From: a virus
Strand: one strand, 5' to 3'
DNA: 64,000 nt
IMG/VR virus record: IMGVR_UViG_3300025874_000006
Span: 87,104 to 151,103 of that record
The translations under genes were made by a program, and so were the position numbers. This document shows, in pieces, positions 53,762 through 60,132 of the stretch. The notes beneath the pieces are model-generated. The model had not been told where the DNA came from, ran no database searches, and saw nothing but the letters and a program-made list of their open reading frames with translations. Position 1 is the first letter of the stretch. The number at the start of each line of letters is the position of its first letter.

Positions 53762-54706
53762 TTAGTCTTCAGCAGCCATCTGCGCGAAGTATGAAAGTGT
53801 GTCATCTTCTTCTGCGACAGCAGCAACAGGGGCAGGAGCAGCTGCGACAACAGTCGGTTCGATTGCTGATCGAATCGGAGCAGCTTCAGCAGTCTGTGCT
53901 AGTGCTTCGTTCTTAATAGTAGAACCGGCACCAGTCGCAAGACCTAGTACTGTCTCCAACTTGTTCTTTAGATCGTCATAAGACTTGAACCAGTTTGAGT
54001 CGAACGCACTTGGGTAATTAGGAATGATGAACTCATTCAAGTCATACAGTGAGTTGTAAACTGATTCTAATTGAGTCTCATCTGATCCTAGGAATGCAGA
54101 AGGCGACTTGAAGTCCGACTTATCATAGTTTCTGTAACCAGCAACATTACGGATCTTCAGTTCAAAGTCCGCACCAGACCAAAAGTCAAAAGGATTGACC
54201 GGAGTCTCGCCAGGAAATTCTGGTTGCATCTGATCCATGATCTTATCAAAGATCTTCTTACCGAACTCGTAGATCATTACCTTGCCATTGTTGGCAGGGT
54301 TTGCAGGGTCGTTAATAACTTGAATGTTAGTAACGTAGTGTAGACGCCGCTTCTGTCTGCGAGCAGTTTCTTTATCTTCTTCGATACCGGAGTTCCACAG
54401 ACGAGAGTTTAACTCACCTAATGGGTCGTTCTGACCTAGTGTGGTCAATGAACGTTCGATGTACCACTGTCCGGTAGGGCCTTTAAACGCGTGATCCCAG
54501 TAGCGAACCCACGGTAGGTCTTGACCTTCAGTAGCAGGAAGAAAACGAATAACTGCATAGCCGTTGCCCTGTTCATCAACAGTAGGCTTCCACTTGCGGT
54601 CGTCTTGGTATTTGTTAGTGTTTTTAGTTTGTCCGGATGCCGCTGATGCAGCGTTGACAAGTTTCGAGATATCCATAGATTTGGATTTTAGATTTGCAAA
54701 AGACAT
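53762..54706 (-). CDS. 32: single-stranded DNA-binding protein gp32
   Basis: 314 residues (T4: 301). An N-terminal cooperativity segment (FANLKSKSMDISKL) is followed by the OB-fold core: YAVIRFLPATEGQDLPWVRY, GQNDPLGELNSRLW, QKRRLHYVTNIQVINDPANP, GKVMIYEFGKKIFDKI and NPFDFWSGADFELKIRNVAG. The tail is acidic (EEDDTLSYFAQMAAED), as needed for binding partner proteins. T4 gp32 binds zinc with His/Cys ligands; this protein has no Cys at all, as in cyanophage homologues. It coats ssDNA in replication, recombination and repair. A late promoter and AT-rich leader precede it. Confidence 0.95.
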   Translation of the reverse strand: MSFANLKSKSMDISKLVNAASAASGQTKNTNKYQDDRKWKPTVDEQGNGYAVIRFLPATEGQDLPWVRYWDHAFKGPTGQWYIERSLTTLGQNDPLGELNSRLWNSGIEEDKETARRQKRRLHYVTNIQVINDPANPANNGKVMIYEFGKKIFDKIMDQMQPEFPGETPVNPFDFWSGADFELKIRNVAGYRNYDKSDFKSPSAFLGSDETQLESVYNSLYDLNEFIIPNYPSAFDSNWFKSYDDLKNKLETVLGLATGAGSTIKNEALAQTAEAAPIRSAIEPTVVAAAPAPVAAVAEEDDTLSYFAQMAAED

Positions 54707-54768
54707 AATATTTCCTTTAATATAAACTTAAATATAAACAATGTATGATATTGCCTCTAGGGCATTAC
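54707..54768 (-). promoter_or_regulatory. gp32 mRNA leader
   Basis: A 62-base leader with a small hairpin (TGCC-CTAGA-GGCA, about 54752-54764) followed by an unstructured AT-rich run to AAAGGA and ATG. T4 gp32 represses its own message by binding a 5' pseudoknot followed by AU-rich sequence; this layout is similar but no pseudoknot is proven. Confidence 0.45.
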
Positions 54769-54776
54769 TATTTATA
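54769..54776 (-). promoter_or_regulatory. T4-type late promoter for gp32
   Basis: Exact TATAAATA on the minus strand, overlapping the stop of gp33. Confidence 0.75.
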
Positions 54777-55008
54777 CGTCTAGTTGATTCTGTTTTGGCA
54801 GAAAATTCAACTGACGTGCTTCACTCTCTAGATGTTCTACGATAGTGGGAGACAGATACTTCTTGATGTCTTCCAGTTCTAGTCCGTTCTTTTCACAGAG
54901 ATGCACAATGGAATCCATGTAAGTCATTCTGTGTTGGAACACGAAACTCTCTATCATAGACGAGAATGATTTTTTGGTTAAGAACTTCTCTTCTGTCTTA
55001 TCATCCAT
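54772..55008 (-). CDS. 33: late transcription co-activator gp33
   Basis: 78 residues. FLTKKSFSSMIESFVFQHRM, YMDSIVHLCEKNGLELEDIK and EHLESEARQLNFLPKQNQL match the cyanophage-type gp33 pattern (tkkaFs...e..v....msyidAi...ce.n.ie...v.k.i......kle.ea..lNflp). In T4, gp33 binds the RNA polymerase beta flap and links it to the sliding clamp at late promoters. That fits the many TATAAATA boxes here. Shorter than T4 gp33 (112). Start overlaps the previous gene by 8 bases. Confidence 0.8.
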   Translation of the reverse strand: MDDKTEEKFLTKKSFSSMIESFVFQHRMTYMDSIVHLCEKNGLELEDIKKYLSPTIVEHLESEARQLNFLPKQNQLDV

Positions 55009-55261
55009 TTATTACCTCAATCGCAGAGATATTGTCCACTCGGAAAGATCTCCAAGATTGCTTATCAATAGCGAATGCGCGTATCACAGATTTATTAACA
55101 GAAAATTCGTCTACCTGTTTGACCTTAGATTCAGATAACTCAGGCATATAGTCGGTCTGTAGAGTGCAGGGCATAACCCGTTGCTCACCGTTCACCTTAC
55201 TAAAGGTAACCTGAAGTACATTGGATCTTAGTTGGTCAACTATTTTATCATAACTAAACAT
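55001..55261 (-). CDS. small Sm/SH3-like protein (DUF2693/WYL_2-type)
   Basis: 86 residues from the ATG at 55261, chosen for an AAGGAG ribosome site; the open frame extends further upstream. LQVTFSKVNGEQRVMPCTLQ, QTDYMP, VDEFSVNKSVIRAFAIDKQS and SFRVDNI match the small RVMxCTL...W.sFr.d.i family common in T4-like phages (PF10902-type). Predicted compact beta-barrel. Possibly nucleic-acid binding; function not established. Lies just before gp33. Confidence 0.7.
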   Translation of the reverse strand: MFSYDKIVDQLRSNVLQVTFSKVNGEQRVMPCTLQTDYMPELSESKVKQVDEFSVNKSVIRAFAIDKQSWRSFRVDNISAIEVING

Positions 55262-55271
55262 ATCGTTCTCC

Positions 55272-55565
55272 TTAAAAACGGTCGTATTCATCATCTTCAG
55301 TGGGAGTTTCATCACCACTGTCCGCGTGGACAGCTTCAAGGAAATCTTCACTACCATCTAATACTGCAATAGTATGTTCGAATGCTTCTAGAGTGGCAAG
55401 GACAGCCTTACGGGTATCATCACCTTCATCTAGTTTCACATACTCTTTAGCATAGGTCTCAAGAGTTTCTAGATATGCATGACGCATGTACTCACGTGTA
55501 ATGAGTTCCACATCATTGCGAGCGTATTGACCGAGGTCAATTAGGTTTTCAATTGCTTGGGACAT
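55272..55565 (-). CDS. small helical protein, unknown
   Basis: 97 residues from the ATG at 55565, which overlaps the previous stop as TAATG and has GAGG upstream. Helical, acidic (YARNDVELITREYMRHAYLE; AVLDGSEDFLEAVHADSGDE) with an acidic tail. Unrecognised. Part of the gp33-gp32 transcript. Confidence 0.6.
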   Translation of the reverse strand: MSQAIENLIDLGQYARNDVELITREYMRHAYLETLETYAKEYVKLDEGDDTRKAVLATLEAFEHTIAVLDGSEDFLEAVHADSGDETPTEDDEYDRF

Positions 55566-55789
55566 TAATTCCATTCCTCATTTTTGGTTGCTTGATATAC
55601 ATCGGAGAAAACCGAGTTTACAAAACTTTCCTCATCTCCCCAACGTACATCGGACTTATAGTCTTGACGGTCAAGACTAACTACTTCGTCAGCAAGTTTT
55701 TTATTAGACTTACTGACCTTACTATGCTTCTGAACTTTAAGTGCAGCTGCACGAATCATCGCATAACGTACTTCTTTTGATACGGACAT
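55565..55789 (-). CDS. small protein, unknown
   Basis: 74 residues from the ATG at 55789 (GAGG at the right distance; an in-frame TTG at 55801 is less likely). SKEVRYAMIRAAALKVQKHS, then acidic ESFVNSVFSDVYQATK. Unrecognised, helical. Stop-start coupled to the next gene. Confidence 0.6.
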   Translation of the reverse strand: MSVSKEVRYAMIRAAALKVQKHSKVSKSNKKLADEVVSLDRQDYKSDVRWGDEESFVNSVFSDVYQATKNEEWN

Positions 55790-55821
55790 ATTATACCTCA
55801 ATTAGTGGTTTGTGTCAAGGG

Positions 55822-55974
55822 CTAGAACCCATTATTTGGATAAAGTTCTTCTTTGGTCAATTGACCGTATTTCTTTGCTTCCTTCTTCTTATCCACGTGA
55901 GTGGAAGCGCGATTAAATTTCCGTGCATATTTCGCGACAGGATTACTTCGCGACACACTTTGTTTCTTTTTCAT
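55822..55974 (-). CDS. short basic protein, T4-like conserved type
   Basis: 50 residues from the ATG at 55974. SRSNPVAKYARKFNRASTHV then DKKKEAKKYG: the NPVAKxxRxFNxAxxxxDKK pattern is a widespread short phage protein of unknown function. Highly basic, so nucleic-acid contact is possible. Coupled to the MazG-like gene, whose stop lies 1 base upstream of this start. Confidence 0.65.
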   Translation of the reverse strand: MKKKQSVSRSNPVAKYARKFNRASTHVDKKKEAKKYGQLTKEELYPNNGF

Positions 55975-55975
55975 A

Positions 55976-56281
55976 TCAGTTATCCGAAGGAATACCGGCC
56001 TCGTAGTTATCATCACTATCATATGCAAAGAGATTAGACCACCTACGAAGTTTACCTAACTTCTCTTGTCGGGCGTCTTCAACTGCACTATACGATACCA
56101 CTTCCCATTTTTGTAACAGTTCAATCATGCAGACTAGGTCACCCACTTCCTTGGCGAGACGGTCGATGTTATCCTTCTCTTGACCAAATCGTTTAATCTT
56201 TGATGCCTCTTGGATAACCTCAGCACACTCTTCCTGTAGAATGGTGAGCAGCTCAGTTGCAGAGTCATTATGTTTTAACAT
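55976..56281 (-). CDS. MazG-like nucleotide pyrophosphohydrolase
   Basis: 101 residues from the ATG at 56281 (GAGGGA upstream). EECAEVIQEASKIKRFG (Glu17, Glu18, Glu21) and RLAKEVGDLVCMIELL (Glu45, Asp48) form the EExxE...ExxD metal site of the all-alpha NTP pyrophosphatase (MazG/dUTPase-2) superfamily. Such enzymes hydrolyse NTPs or dNTPs to monophosphates and pyrophosphate. Phage versions may clean nucleotide pools or alter alarmone levels; which applies is unknown. Confidence 0.75.
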   Translation of the reverse strand: MLKHNDSATELLTILQEECAEVIQEASKIKRFGQEKDNIDRLAKEVGDLVCMIELLQKWEVVSYSAVEDARQEKLGKLRRWSNLFAYDSDDNYEAGIPSDN

Positions 56282-56283
56282 CA

Positions 56284-56631
56284 CTATCCCTCGTATCTGT
56301 CGTGGAAAGGAACCGCACCATAAAAACTCTGTCCTACTAATTCCCTACACTTCTTAGAGAAACGACTGTCAGATGTAGCAATATAAGTACCACCCATCGA
56401 GAACCCTTGTGTGTCCTCCTCATATCCTCCAGAAAGGGACTTGGCCGCAGGGACGCACTTTATCGTACCCTTAAAAGCACCCTCCTTAATGAAGACGGCC
56501 GGACGACCCACAGTGGGTTCAAACGGGCCTTCTACATTCACAATAGTCACCGAAGTGAAGTTGGAACTTACACCACCGTTAGAACAGTCTTTGAACATAT
56601 CGTTACGAAAAATCTCAGCAATAATACCCAT
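56284..56631 (-). CDS. conserved hypothetical protein
   Basis: 115 residues from the ATG at 56631, which follows the previous stop closely. Beta-rich: SNFTSVTIVNVEGPFEPTVG, RPAVFIKEGAFKGTIKCVPA, SMGGTYIATSDSRF. No family recognised. Its stop is followed at once by the MazG-like start. Confidence 0.6.
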   Translation of the reverse strand: MGIIAEIFRNDMFKDCSNGGVSSNFTSVTIVNVEGPFEPTVGRPAVFIKEGAFKGTIKCVPAAKSLSGGYEEDTQGFSMGGTYIATSDSRFSKKCRELVGQSFYGAVPFHDRYEG

Positions 56632-56632
56632 G

Positions 56633-56866
56633 TTATGCCACCCCCAGTGCTTTGTTATTCTTGAACTGAACACCCTCTGGGCCAGTCAACTTACCTAGCA
56701 TCCAAAAGTCTTCGGCTTGAAGTTTAGAGACACTGTTAGAAAACCCGTCACTCTCATATTCAGGGCCTAACTTATTGTACTGGTTAAGGAAGTCAACTGC
56801 TTCGGTAACGGTCTTGAAGTACTCTGCATCATGGTGATTGGTCATCTTTGGTTTTGCATAAAACAT
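56633..56866 (-). CDS. small hypothetical protein
   Basis: 77 residues. AEYFKTVTEAVDFLNQYNKL, then FWMLGKLTGPEGVQFKNN. Unrecognised. First gene after the sigma70-type promoter at 56902-56929, so it opens the gp33-gp32-side early transcript. Confidence 0.6.
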   Translation of the reverse strand: MFYAKPKMTNHHDAEYFKTVTEAVDFLNQYNKLGPEYESDGFSNSVSKLQAEDFWMLGKLTGPEGVQFKNNKALGVA

Positions 56867-56901
56867 AATATATTCTCTCTAGTAGTTAATTCAATACAAT
56901 C

Positions 56902-56929
56902 ATTATACACTATTCTGACGAAATGTCAA
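56902..56929 (-). promoter_or_regulatory. sigma70-type early promoter
   Basis: TTGACA, 16 bases, TATAAT on the minus strand: both consensus hexamers perfect. Reads into the 77-residue gene at 56866. Confidence 0.85.
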
Positions 56930-56938
56930 GGGATTTAA

Positions 56939-57106
56939 CTAAATTATTTCATTTTTTTTAGCGTGTTGGTATTCACGTTTCAGGAACCACTTATACTTAG
57001 CGAAGTACTCCTTTGATTTGTAATCGGGTTGCACTCTAGTGTAAGACTCAATCTCCTCACAATGTGCGTACCACATATCTTGACACCAGAGTCTAAAAGG
57101 TTTCAT
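56939..57106 (-). CDS. 55-residue protein, conserved type
   Basis: ATG at 57106 overlaps the previous stop as TAATG. MKPFRLWCQDMWYAHCEEIE then YKSKEYFAKYKWFLKREYQH. The KPFrxWxxxMWxxxxEE...YfxxyxWFLkreY pattern is one I associate with small proteins of cyanophage-type genomes. Function unknown. Confidence 0.65.
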   Translation of the reverse strand: MKPFRLWCQDMWYAHCEEIESYTRVQPDYKSKEYFAKYKWFLKREYQHAKKNEII

Positions 57107-57492
57107 TACGCAGCCTCCAACACATAAGGTTTGCTGTAAGTACCAACGTTGATATCGGTGTAGTGACTTCTGTGGAAGTAGTCAGTCATCATGTCATCTT
57201 CACAGAAGAAGTCTTCTCCTTCCATCGCACTCTTCAGTTCAGTCAAGAAGGCAACGACAGTAGGACACTCGTAGTTCTCTTTGATCCAGTAAGGGTTGAC
57301 TTGAATGTAATCACGAGGGCCATACTCACTAACAGGCAAAGCACCGATGATGTCTAACGCACCACTCTTGATGTTACAGACCAGAGTGCTGTGGTGTTTA
57401 ACCGCAATACTACCTTTCATCTTGTACTTCTTCAGAACAGCTTTGACTGCGGGAGCTAACTTTTTTTTGTCTTCTTGACTTACATACGCCAT
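57106..57492 (-). CDS. conserved phage protein (LPD29-like)
   Basis: 128 residues from the ATG at 57492 (GAGAGAA upstream). VSQEDKKKLAPAVKAVLKKY, KMKGSIAVKHHSTLVCNIKS and YIQVNPYWI form a pattern common in phages and plasmids: maY.sqe.K..lap.ik..lkkYg.kgsi.vrhhstl. I recall it as the LPD29-type domain. Function unknown. Preceded by a sigma70-type promoter. Confidence 0.7.
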   Translation of the reverse strand: MAYVSQEDKKKLAPAVKAVLKKYKMKGSIAVKHHSTLVCNIKSGALDIIGALPVSEYGPRDYIQVNPYWIKENYECPTVVAFLTELKSAMEGEDFFCEDDMMTDYFHRSHYTDINVGTYSKPYVLEAA

Positions 57493-57526
57493 AATATTCT
57501 CTCTCAACTCGATTAACTAAGTACCT

Positions 57527-57555
57527 ATTATACTTCTTTTTGAAACAAAAGGCAA
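57527..57555 (-). promoter_or_regulatory. sigma70-type early promoter
   Basis: TTGCCT, 17 bases, TATAAT on the minus strand, followed by the shared leader style (TAGTTAATCGAGTTGAGAGA) before the ATG at 57492. Confidence 0.8.
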
Positions 57556-57559
57556 GCGT

Positions 57560-57733
57560 TTATTTAAACTTTTTTACCCATTGCCAGAAGTCATTTAAGA
57601 ACCCGCCTTCTTCCCACATCAGGGGGAGACTTTCACCTTGGTGTTTCTCATTTTCCATATGGAGGTTGACATATATAAGGAACAGTAAAAAGGTGAACAG
57701 TGCTATACCTAAGATTTCATATACTAGTTCCAT
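57560..57733 (-). CDS. small single-span membrane protein
   Basis: 57 residues; ATG at 57733 overlaps the previous stop (TAATG). Hydrophobic segment 3-21 (VYEILGIALFTFLLFLIYV), then a polar tail ending FWQWVKKFK. Function unknown; co-translated with another membrane or secreted small protein. Confidence 0.6.
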   Translation of the reverse strand: MELVYEILGIALFTFLLFLIYVNLHMENEKHQGESLPLMWEEGGFLNDFWQWVKKFK

Positions 57734-57930
57734 TACTTCACCCAAACGTGGCTGTAAAGTTCTGGAAGGTTTTTGCAAGTGTATTCGTCATCGGGATTGT
57801 AGTTGATGACTCGTACACATTCTTGGGTCATATTGCTGATGTGAACTTGGGGGGCAGACCATATGCCAGGCGATGACCAAGCGTATCCAATTGCTGCTAT
57901 TGCGATAATAACAAAAATAATTTCTTTCAT
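57733..57930 (-). CDS. small membrane or exported protein
   Basis: 65 residues. N-terminal hydrophobic segment (EIIFVIIAIAAIGYAWSS) works as a signal anchor or signal peptide; the rest has two Cys (QECVRV, EYTCKN) that could form a disulfide outside the cytoplasm. First gene after the promoter at 57965-57993. Function unknown; superinfection exclusion or envelope roles are only possibilities. Confidence 0.6.
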   Translation of the reverse strand: MKEIIFVIIAIAAIGYAWSSPGIWSAPQVHISNMTQECVRVINYNPDDEYTCKNLPELYSHVWVK

Positions 57931-57964
57931 AATATATCCTTTCTCAACTCGACTTTATATAACC

Positions 57965-57993
57965 ATTATACTTGTTTTCTAAACAAAAGTCAA
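57965..57993 (-). promoter_or_regulatory. sigma70-type early promoter
   Basis: TTGACT, 17 bases, TATAAT on the minus strand upstream of the membrane protein gene at 57930. Confidence 0.85.
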
Positions 57994-58014
57994 CACATTC
58001 TTTAGATTGATTTG

Positions 58015-58206
58015 TTATATCAAAGGTCTTTCATATAACGGGTCTTCTTCTAACACTTCGAGCAACATCTCCAGACGATTTCTGTCTTTCATTATAGCAT
58101 CTCGTAGGTATTCTGGTAGGTCTCCGTACTCTGGATTAATGATGGCATCGAGGATGGTTTCTAGTTCCTCACTCAGTTGTTTGTGTGCTTCCATTAATTC
58201 GGTCAT
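58015..58206 (-). CDS. small helical protein, unknown
   Basis: 63 residues. EAHKQLSEELETILDAIINP, then RLEMLLEVLEEDPLYERP. Two-helix acidic protein, unrecognised. Starts 4 bases after the metallopeptidase-like gene. Confidence 0.55.
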   Translation of the reverse strand: MTELMEAHKQLSEELETILDAIINPEYGDLPEYLRDAIMKDRNRLEMLLEVLEEDPLYERPLI

Positions 58207-58209
58207 ATT

Positions 58210-58623
58210 TTATACCCAGTGTTTGTTGAACAGTTCTTCTTCTAGACGGTATGCCTCTTTCTCCCAAGGAGCGTTCTCATACTTGTAGTTGCGAGGTTTA
58301 CGTCCCTTCCAAGAGAAACTGTAACCACACAGTTCACGACGGAGATACTGCTTAGCGTGAACCATTTCGTGCGCTAGGGTCTGCATCATCTCTTCTAAGG
58401 TGAATGCATCACCATTACTAGTACGGGCGATAGATATCTCAGCGTGACTCTTATAGTCACCCCAGCAGAGACCTTGAGCTCCGTGGTCGAGCTTAGTATA
58501 GAACTTGACAAAGATGCCTTTACTGTAAAGACGGTTAATACCCAACTCTTTCGCAAGAGCGTGGATATATTCTTCGACTTTCTTCTTGTTCTTGACTCGA
58601 CCTTCGATAATCACTGGATTCAT
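58210..58623 (-). CDS. SprT-like zinc metallopeptidase
   Basis: 137 residues from the ATG at 58623. Zinc motif HExxH in QTLAHEMVHAKQYLRREL (His85, Glu86, His89); PWEKEAYRLEEEL (about 119-131) supplies a possible Glu third ligand, as in SprT-like phage proteins. IEISIA-type strands before the motif fit the minimal metallopeptidase fold. Role unknown; SprT/Spartan relatives cleave DNA-crosslinked proteins. First gene after the promoter at 58653-58680. Confidence 0.7.
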   Translation of the reverse strand: MNPVIIEGRVKNKKKVEEYIHALAKELGINRLYSKGIFVKFYTKLDHGAQGLCWGDYKSHAEISIARTSNGDAFTLEEMMQTLAHEMVHAKQYLRRELCGYSFSWKGRKPRNYKYENAPWEKEAYRLEEELFNKHWV

Positions 58624-58652
58624 AATGGGTTCTCTCAATCAATTAGGTAACT

Positions 58653-58680
58653 ATTATAACACATTGGGGACAAAAGTCAA
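58653..58680 (-). promoter_or_regulatory. sigma70-type early promoter
   Basis: TTGACT, 16 bases, TATAAT on the minus strand. A small hairpin (AGTGA-AATAA-TCACT, 58680-58694) abuts the -35 box and overlaps the end of the upstream gene, a PeSL-like arrangement. Confidence 0.85.
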
Positions 58681-58689
58681 GTGATTATT

Positions 58690-59082
58690 TCACTTTTTTG
58701 TAGGTCTTTTCTTGACCGGAGTCTTCTTTTTGGTCACGGGAGAGAAAGACTTCTTTCTGGTCGTGGTAGGTTTCTTGACCGGAGTCTTCTTTTTGACTGT
58801 TGGTTTCTTGACCGGAGTCTTCTTTTTGACTGTTGGTTTCTTCTTTACCTTTGGGGGAGTTATTTCGAAGGTCTTCGCTAGGAACTCGTTCACCGATAGA
58901 CCACAGTTTCGTAGAAGTTTCTCATAGACCGCAATATCGTCCATATCCCAACCATGTGGGGTCTCTAGGAACTGTCCGTAGTGATCCATTATCTGTTCCG
59001 CAAGTCGGCTACACTCTTCAGTATCCTTGTCGTAGAGGTACCTTACCTTACGGTCATAGTTAAGTTTAACAATTTTAGGCAT
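58690..59082 (-). CDS. protein with Lys/Pro-rich histone-H1-like tail
   Basis: 130 residues from the ATG at 59082. Residues 1-83 are globular: KLNYDRKVRYLYDKDTEECS, HYGQFLETPHGWDMDDIAVY, NCGLSVNEFLAKTFEI. From about residue 84 the chain is repeats of PTVKKKTPVKK type to the end. Lys-Pro tails of this kind bind nucleic acid non-specifically (histone H1-like). A DNA or RNA contact role is therefore likely, with the head giving specificity. TAATG-type coupling to the gene before it. Confidence 0.65.
   Translation of the reverse strand: MPKIVKLNYDRKVRYLYDKDTEECSRLAEQIMDHYGQFLETPHGWDMDDIAVYEKLLRNCGLSVNEFLAKTFEITPPKVKKKPTVKKKTPVKKPTVKKKTPVKKPTTTRKKSFSPVTKKKTPVKKRPTKK
58771..58840. repeat. 33-bp tandem repeat
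   Basis: Perfect 33-base units begin at 58771 and 58804, with a third start at 58837. They encode the 11-residue Lys/Pro unit in the tail of the histone-like protein. Confidence 0.85.
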
Positions 59083-59297
59083 TATAGTAACCCACAAGTC
59101 TTTTGCCAAATCTCATCTAACTCTTCACGCATACTCGACTCTTGCCATTCGGTAGATGTGTATATGGTTGGAGCAGGGCCACCATGAGAATTGACAGCAT
59201 AGGATAGGAACTGAGGAGACCGACCAGCGGCAAGTAGATTGCCCTCAGAGTATAGTTCAATCAATCCGTCTGAATCAACACTGATAGTATCAATCAT
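59082..59297 (-). CDS. small hypothetical protein
   Basis: 71 residues. ISVDSDGLIELYSEGNLLAA then APTIYTSTEWQESSMREELD. Unrecognised. ATG overlaps the previous stop (GCATGA). Confidence 0.55.
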   Translation of the reverse strand: MIDTISVDSDGLIELYSEGNLLAAGRSPQFLSYAVNSHGGPAPTIYTSTEWQESSMREELDEIWQKTCGLL

Positions 59298-59509
59298 GCC
59301 GCGACCTCACCGAAGAAAATTCCGATAGGCGACCCGTTGGGACTGCGGTATCCAAGTTCATGAATATCGTTGATAGCAACCTCCATGCGGTCACCGTCAT
59401 CCCACTTGATAATGACTCTGTCCTGACCAATGTGTTGGTCGATCAGACCTTCTACTGTAGGGAACATTGCACCCCAATTCGCTTCAACTTTCTGACCAAT
59501 CAAATTCAT
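59294..59509 (-). CDS. small SH3/Tudor-like protein
   Basis: 71 residues from the ATG at 59509. NLIGQKVEANWGAMFPTVEG, DRVIIKWDDGDRMEVAIND. The GxKVEANWG...G.I......vIIKWDDG pattern fits a small five-strand barrel. Function unknown. Confidence 0.6.
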   Translation of the reverse strand: MNLIGQKVEANWGAMFPTVEGLIDQHIGQDRVIIKWDDGDRMEVAINDIHELGYRSPNGSPIGIFFGEVAA

Positions 59510-59519
59510 AATAAATTCC

Positions 59520-59714
59520 TTATAGTAATTGAGTAACAAAACCACACACACTTATCGCGTTCAGAGCGACAAGGTTCCACATCTTTGCATTAACTGATTG
59601 AACAGATAGTAGAAGTAAACCAGCCACTGCAATCATTGGGTTCATATGAAAGGCAAAGATTGCCATCAAAATCGCTCCGAGGTATCCGCACAGGGTTGGA
59701 AAGTCTTTCTTCAT
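59520..59714 (-). CDS. small membrane protein, two spans
   Basis: 64 residues. Hydrophobic throughout: YLGAILMAIFAFHMNPMIAV, AGLLLLSV, LVALNAISVCGFVTQLL. Predicted two or three membrane helices. Function unknown. First gene after the promoter at 59745-59773. Confidence 0.6.
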   Translation of the reverse strand: MKKDFPTLCGYLGAILMAIFAFHMNPMIAVAGLLLLSVQSVNAKMWNLVALNAISVCGFVTQLL

Positions 59715-59744
59715 AACACTACTCTATCAATCAATTAGGTAGCC

Positions 59745-59773
59745 ATTATCTCACACTTCTTTTGAAAACACAA
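59745..59773 (-). promoter_or_regulatory. sigma70-type promoter of cassette unit A
   Basis: TTGTGT, 17 bases, GATAAT on the minus strand. The spacer TTTCAAAAGAAGTGTGA is nearly identical in three other copies (61014, 61769, 62406). Confidence 0.8.
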
Positions 59774-59781
59774 GTCATAAA

Positions 59782-59809
59782 CGTGACCCAAACACAAGGG
59801 TTGGTCACG
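59782..59809 (-). terminator. terminator of cassette unit A
   Basis: CGTGACC/GGTCACG stem (7 bp) just upstream of the unit A promoter. The TGA stop of the 56-residue gene lies inside the stem. TTTA follows. Confidence 0.75.
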
Positions 59810-59975
59810 CAACGTAACTGGGTGACGCCATGAACTCTTCAAGGAGGTAAGAATTCTCAGCAGCTTCTAATAGGGCATCTCCATTACAGAGGGTGACCTC
59901 AGAGGGGCAAGCATTGTCTAGGATAAAGTTTTGGTAGTTATCAAAGTTTGTATCGTTCATATCGTATAAATTCAT
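59805..59975 (-). CDS. 56-residue acidic protein, unknown
   Basis: ATG at 59975. MNLYDMNDTNFDNYQNFILD, then SEVTLCNGDALLEAAENSYL. Acidic, no family recognised. Alone between the promoter at 60004-60032 and the terminator stem that contains its stop codon. Clear punctuation on both sides argues that it is real. Confidence 0.6.
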   Translation of the reverse strand: MNLYDMNDTNFDNYQNFILDNACPSEVTLCNGDALLEAAENSYLLEEFMASPSYVA

Positions 59976-60003
59976 ATTTTATTTCTCAAGTAATTAAGTA
60001 ACT

Positions 60004-60032
60004 ATTATACCCTACTTCTTTTGAAAAATCAA
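60004..60032 (-). promoter_or_regulatory. sigma70-type early promoter
   Basis: TTGATT, 17 bases, TATAAT on the minus strand. Spacer TTTCAAAAGAAGTAGGG is close to the cassette spacers. Reads into the 56-residue gene. Confidence 0.8.
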
Positions 60033-60064
60033 GGTATTTCTTAGAACATTTTAGAATAAAAAAG

Positions 60065-60119
60065 GGTGGGGTTAGTACACATAGCAATAAGTAGCAATCT
60101 TCGTAACACCTTCCCCACC
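60065..60119 (-). terminator. terminator with long loop
   Basis: GGTGGGG pairs with CCCCACC across a 41-base loop and is followed by CTTTTTT on the minus strand. It lies after the metallopeptidase gene ending at 60133. The loop contains a repeated TAGCAA and may fold further. Confidence 0.7.
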
Positions 60120-60132
60120 TAGGGAAACTCAA

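Noticed and set aside
55001-55357. 118-residue version of the small SH3-like protein
   Set aside because: The first 32 residues overlap another gene and lack a ribosome site; the ATG at 55261 has AAGGAG.
60065-60119. Small regulatory RNA in the long-loop structure
   Set aside because: The position after a gene end and the T-run are explained by a terminator; nothing supports a separate RNA.
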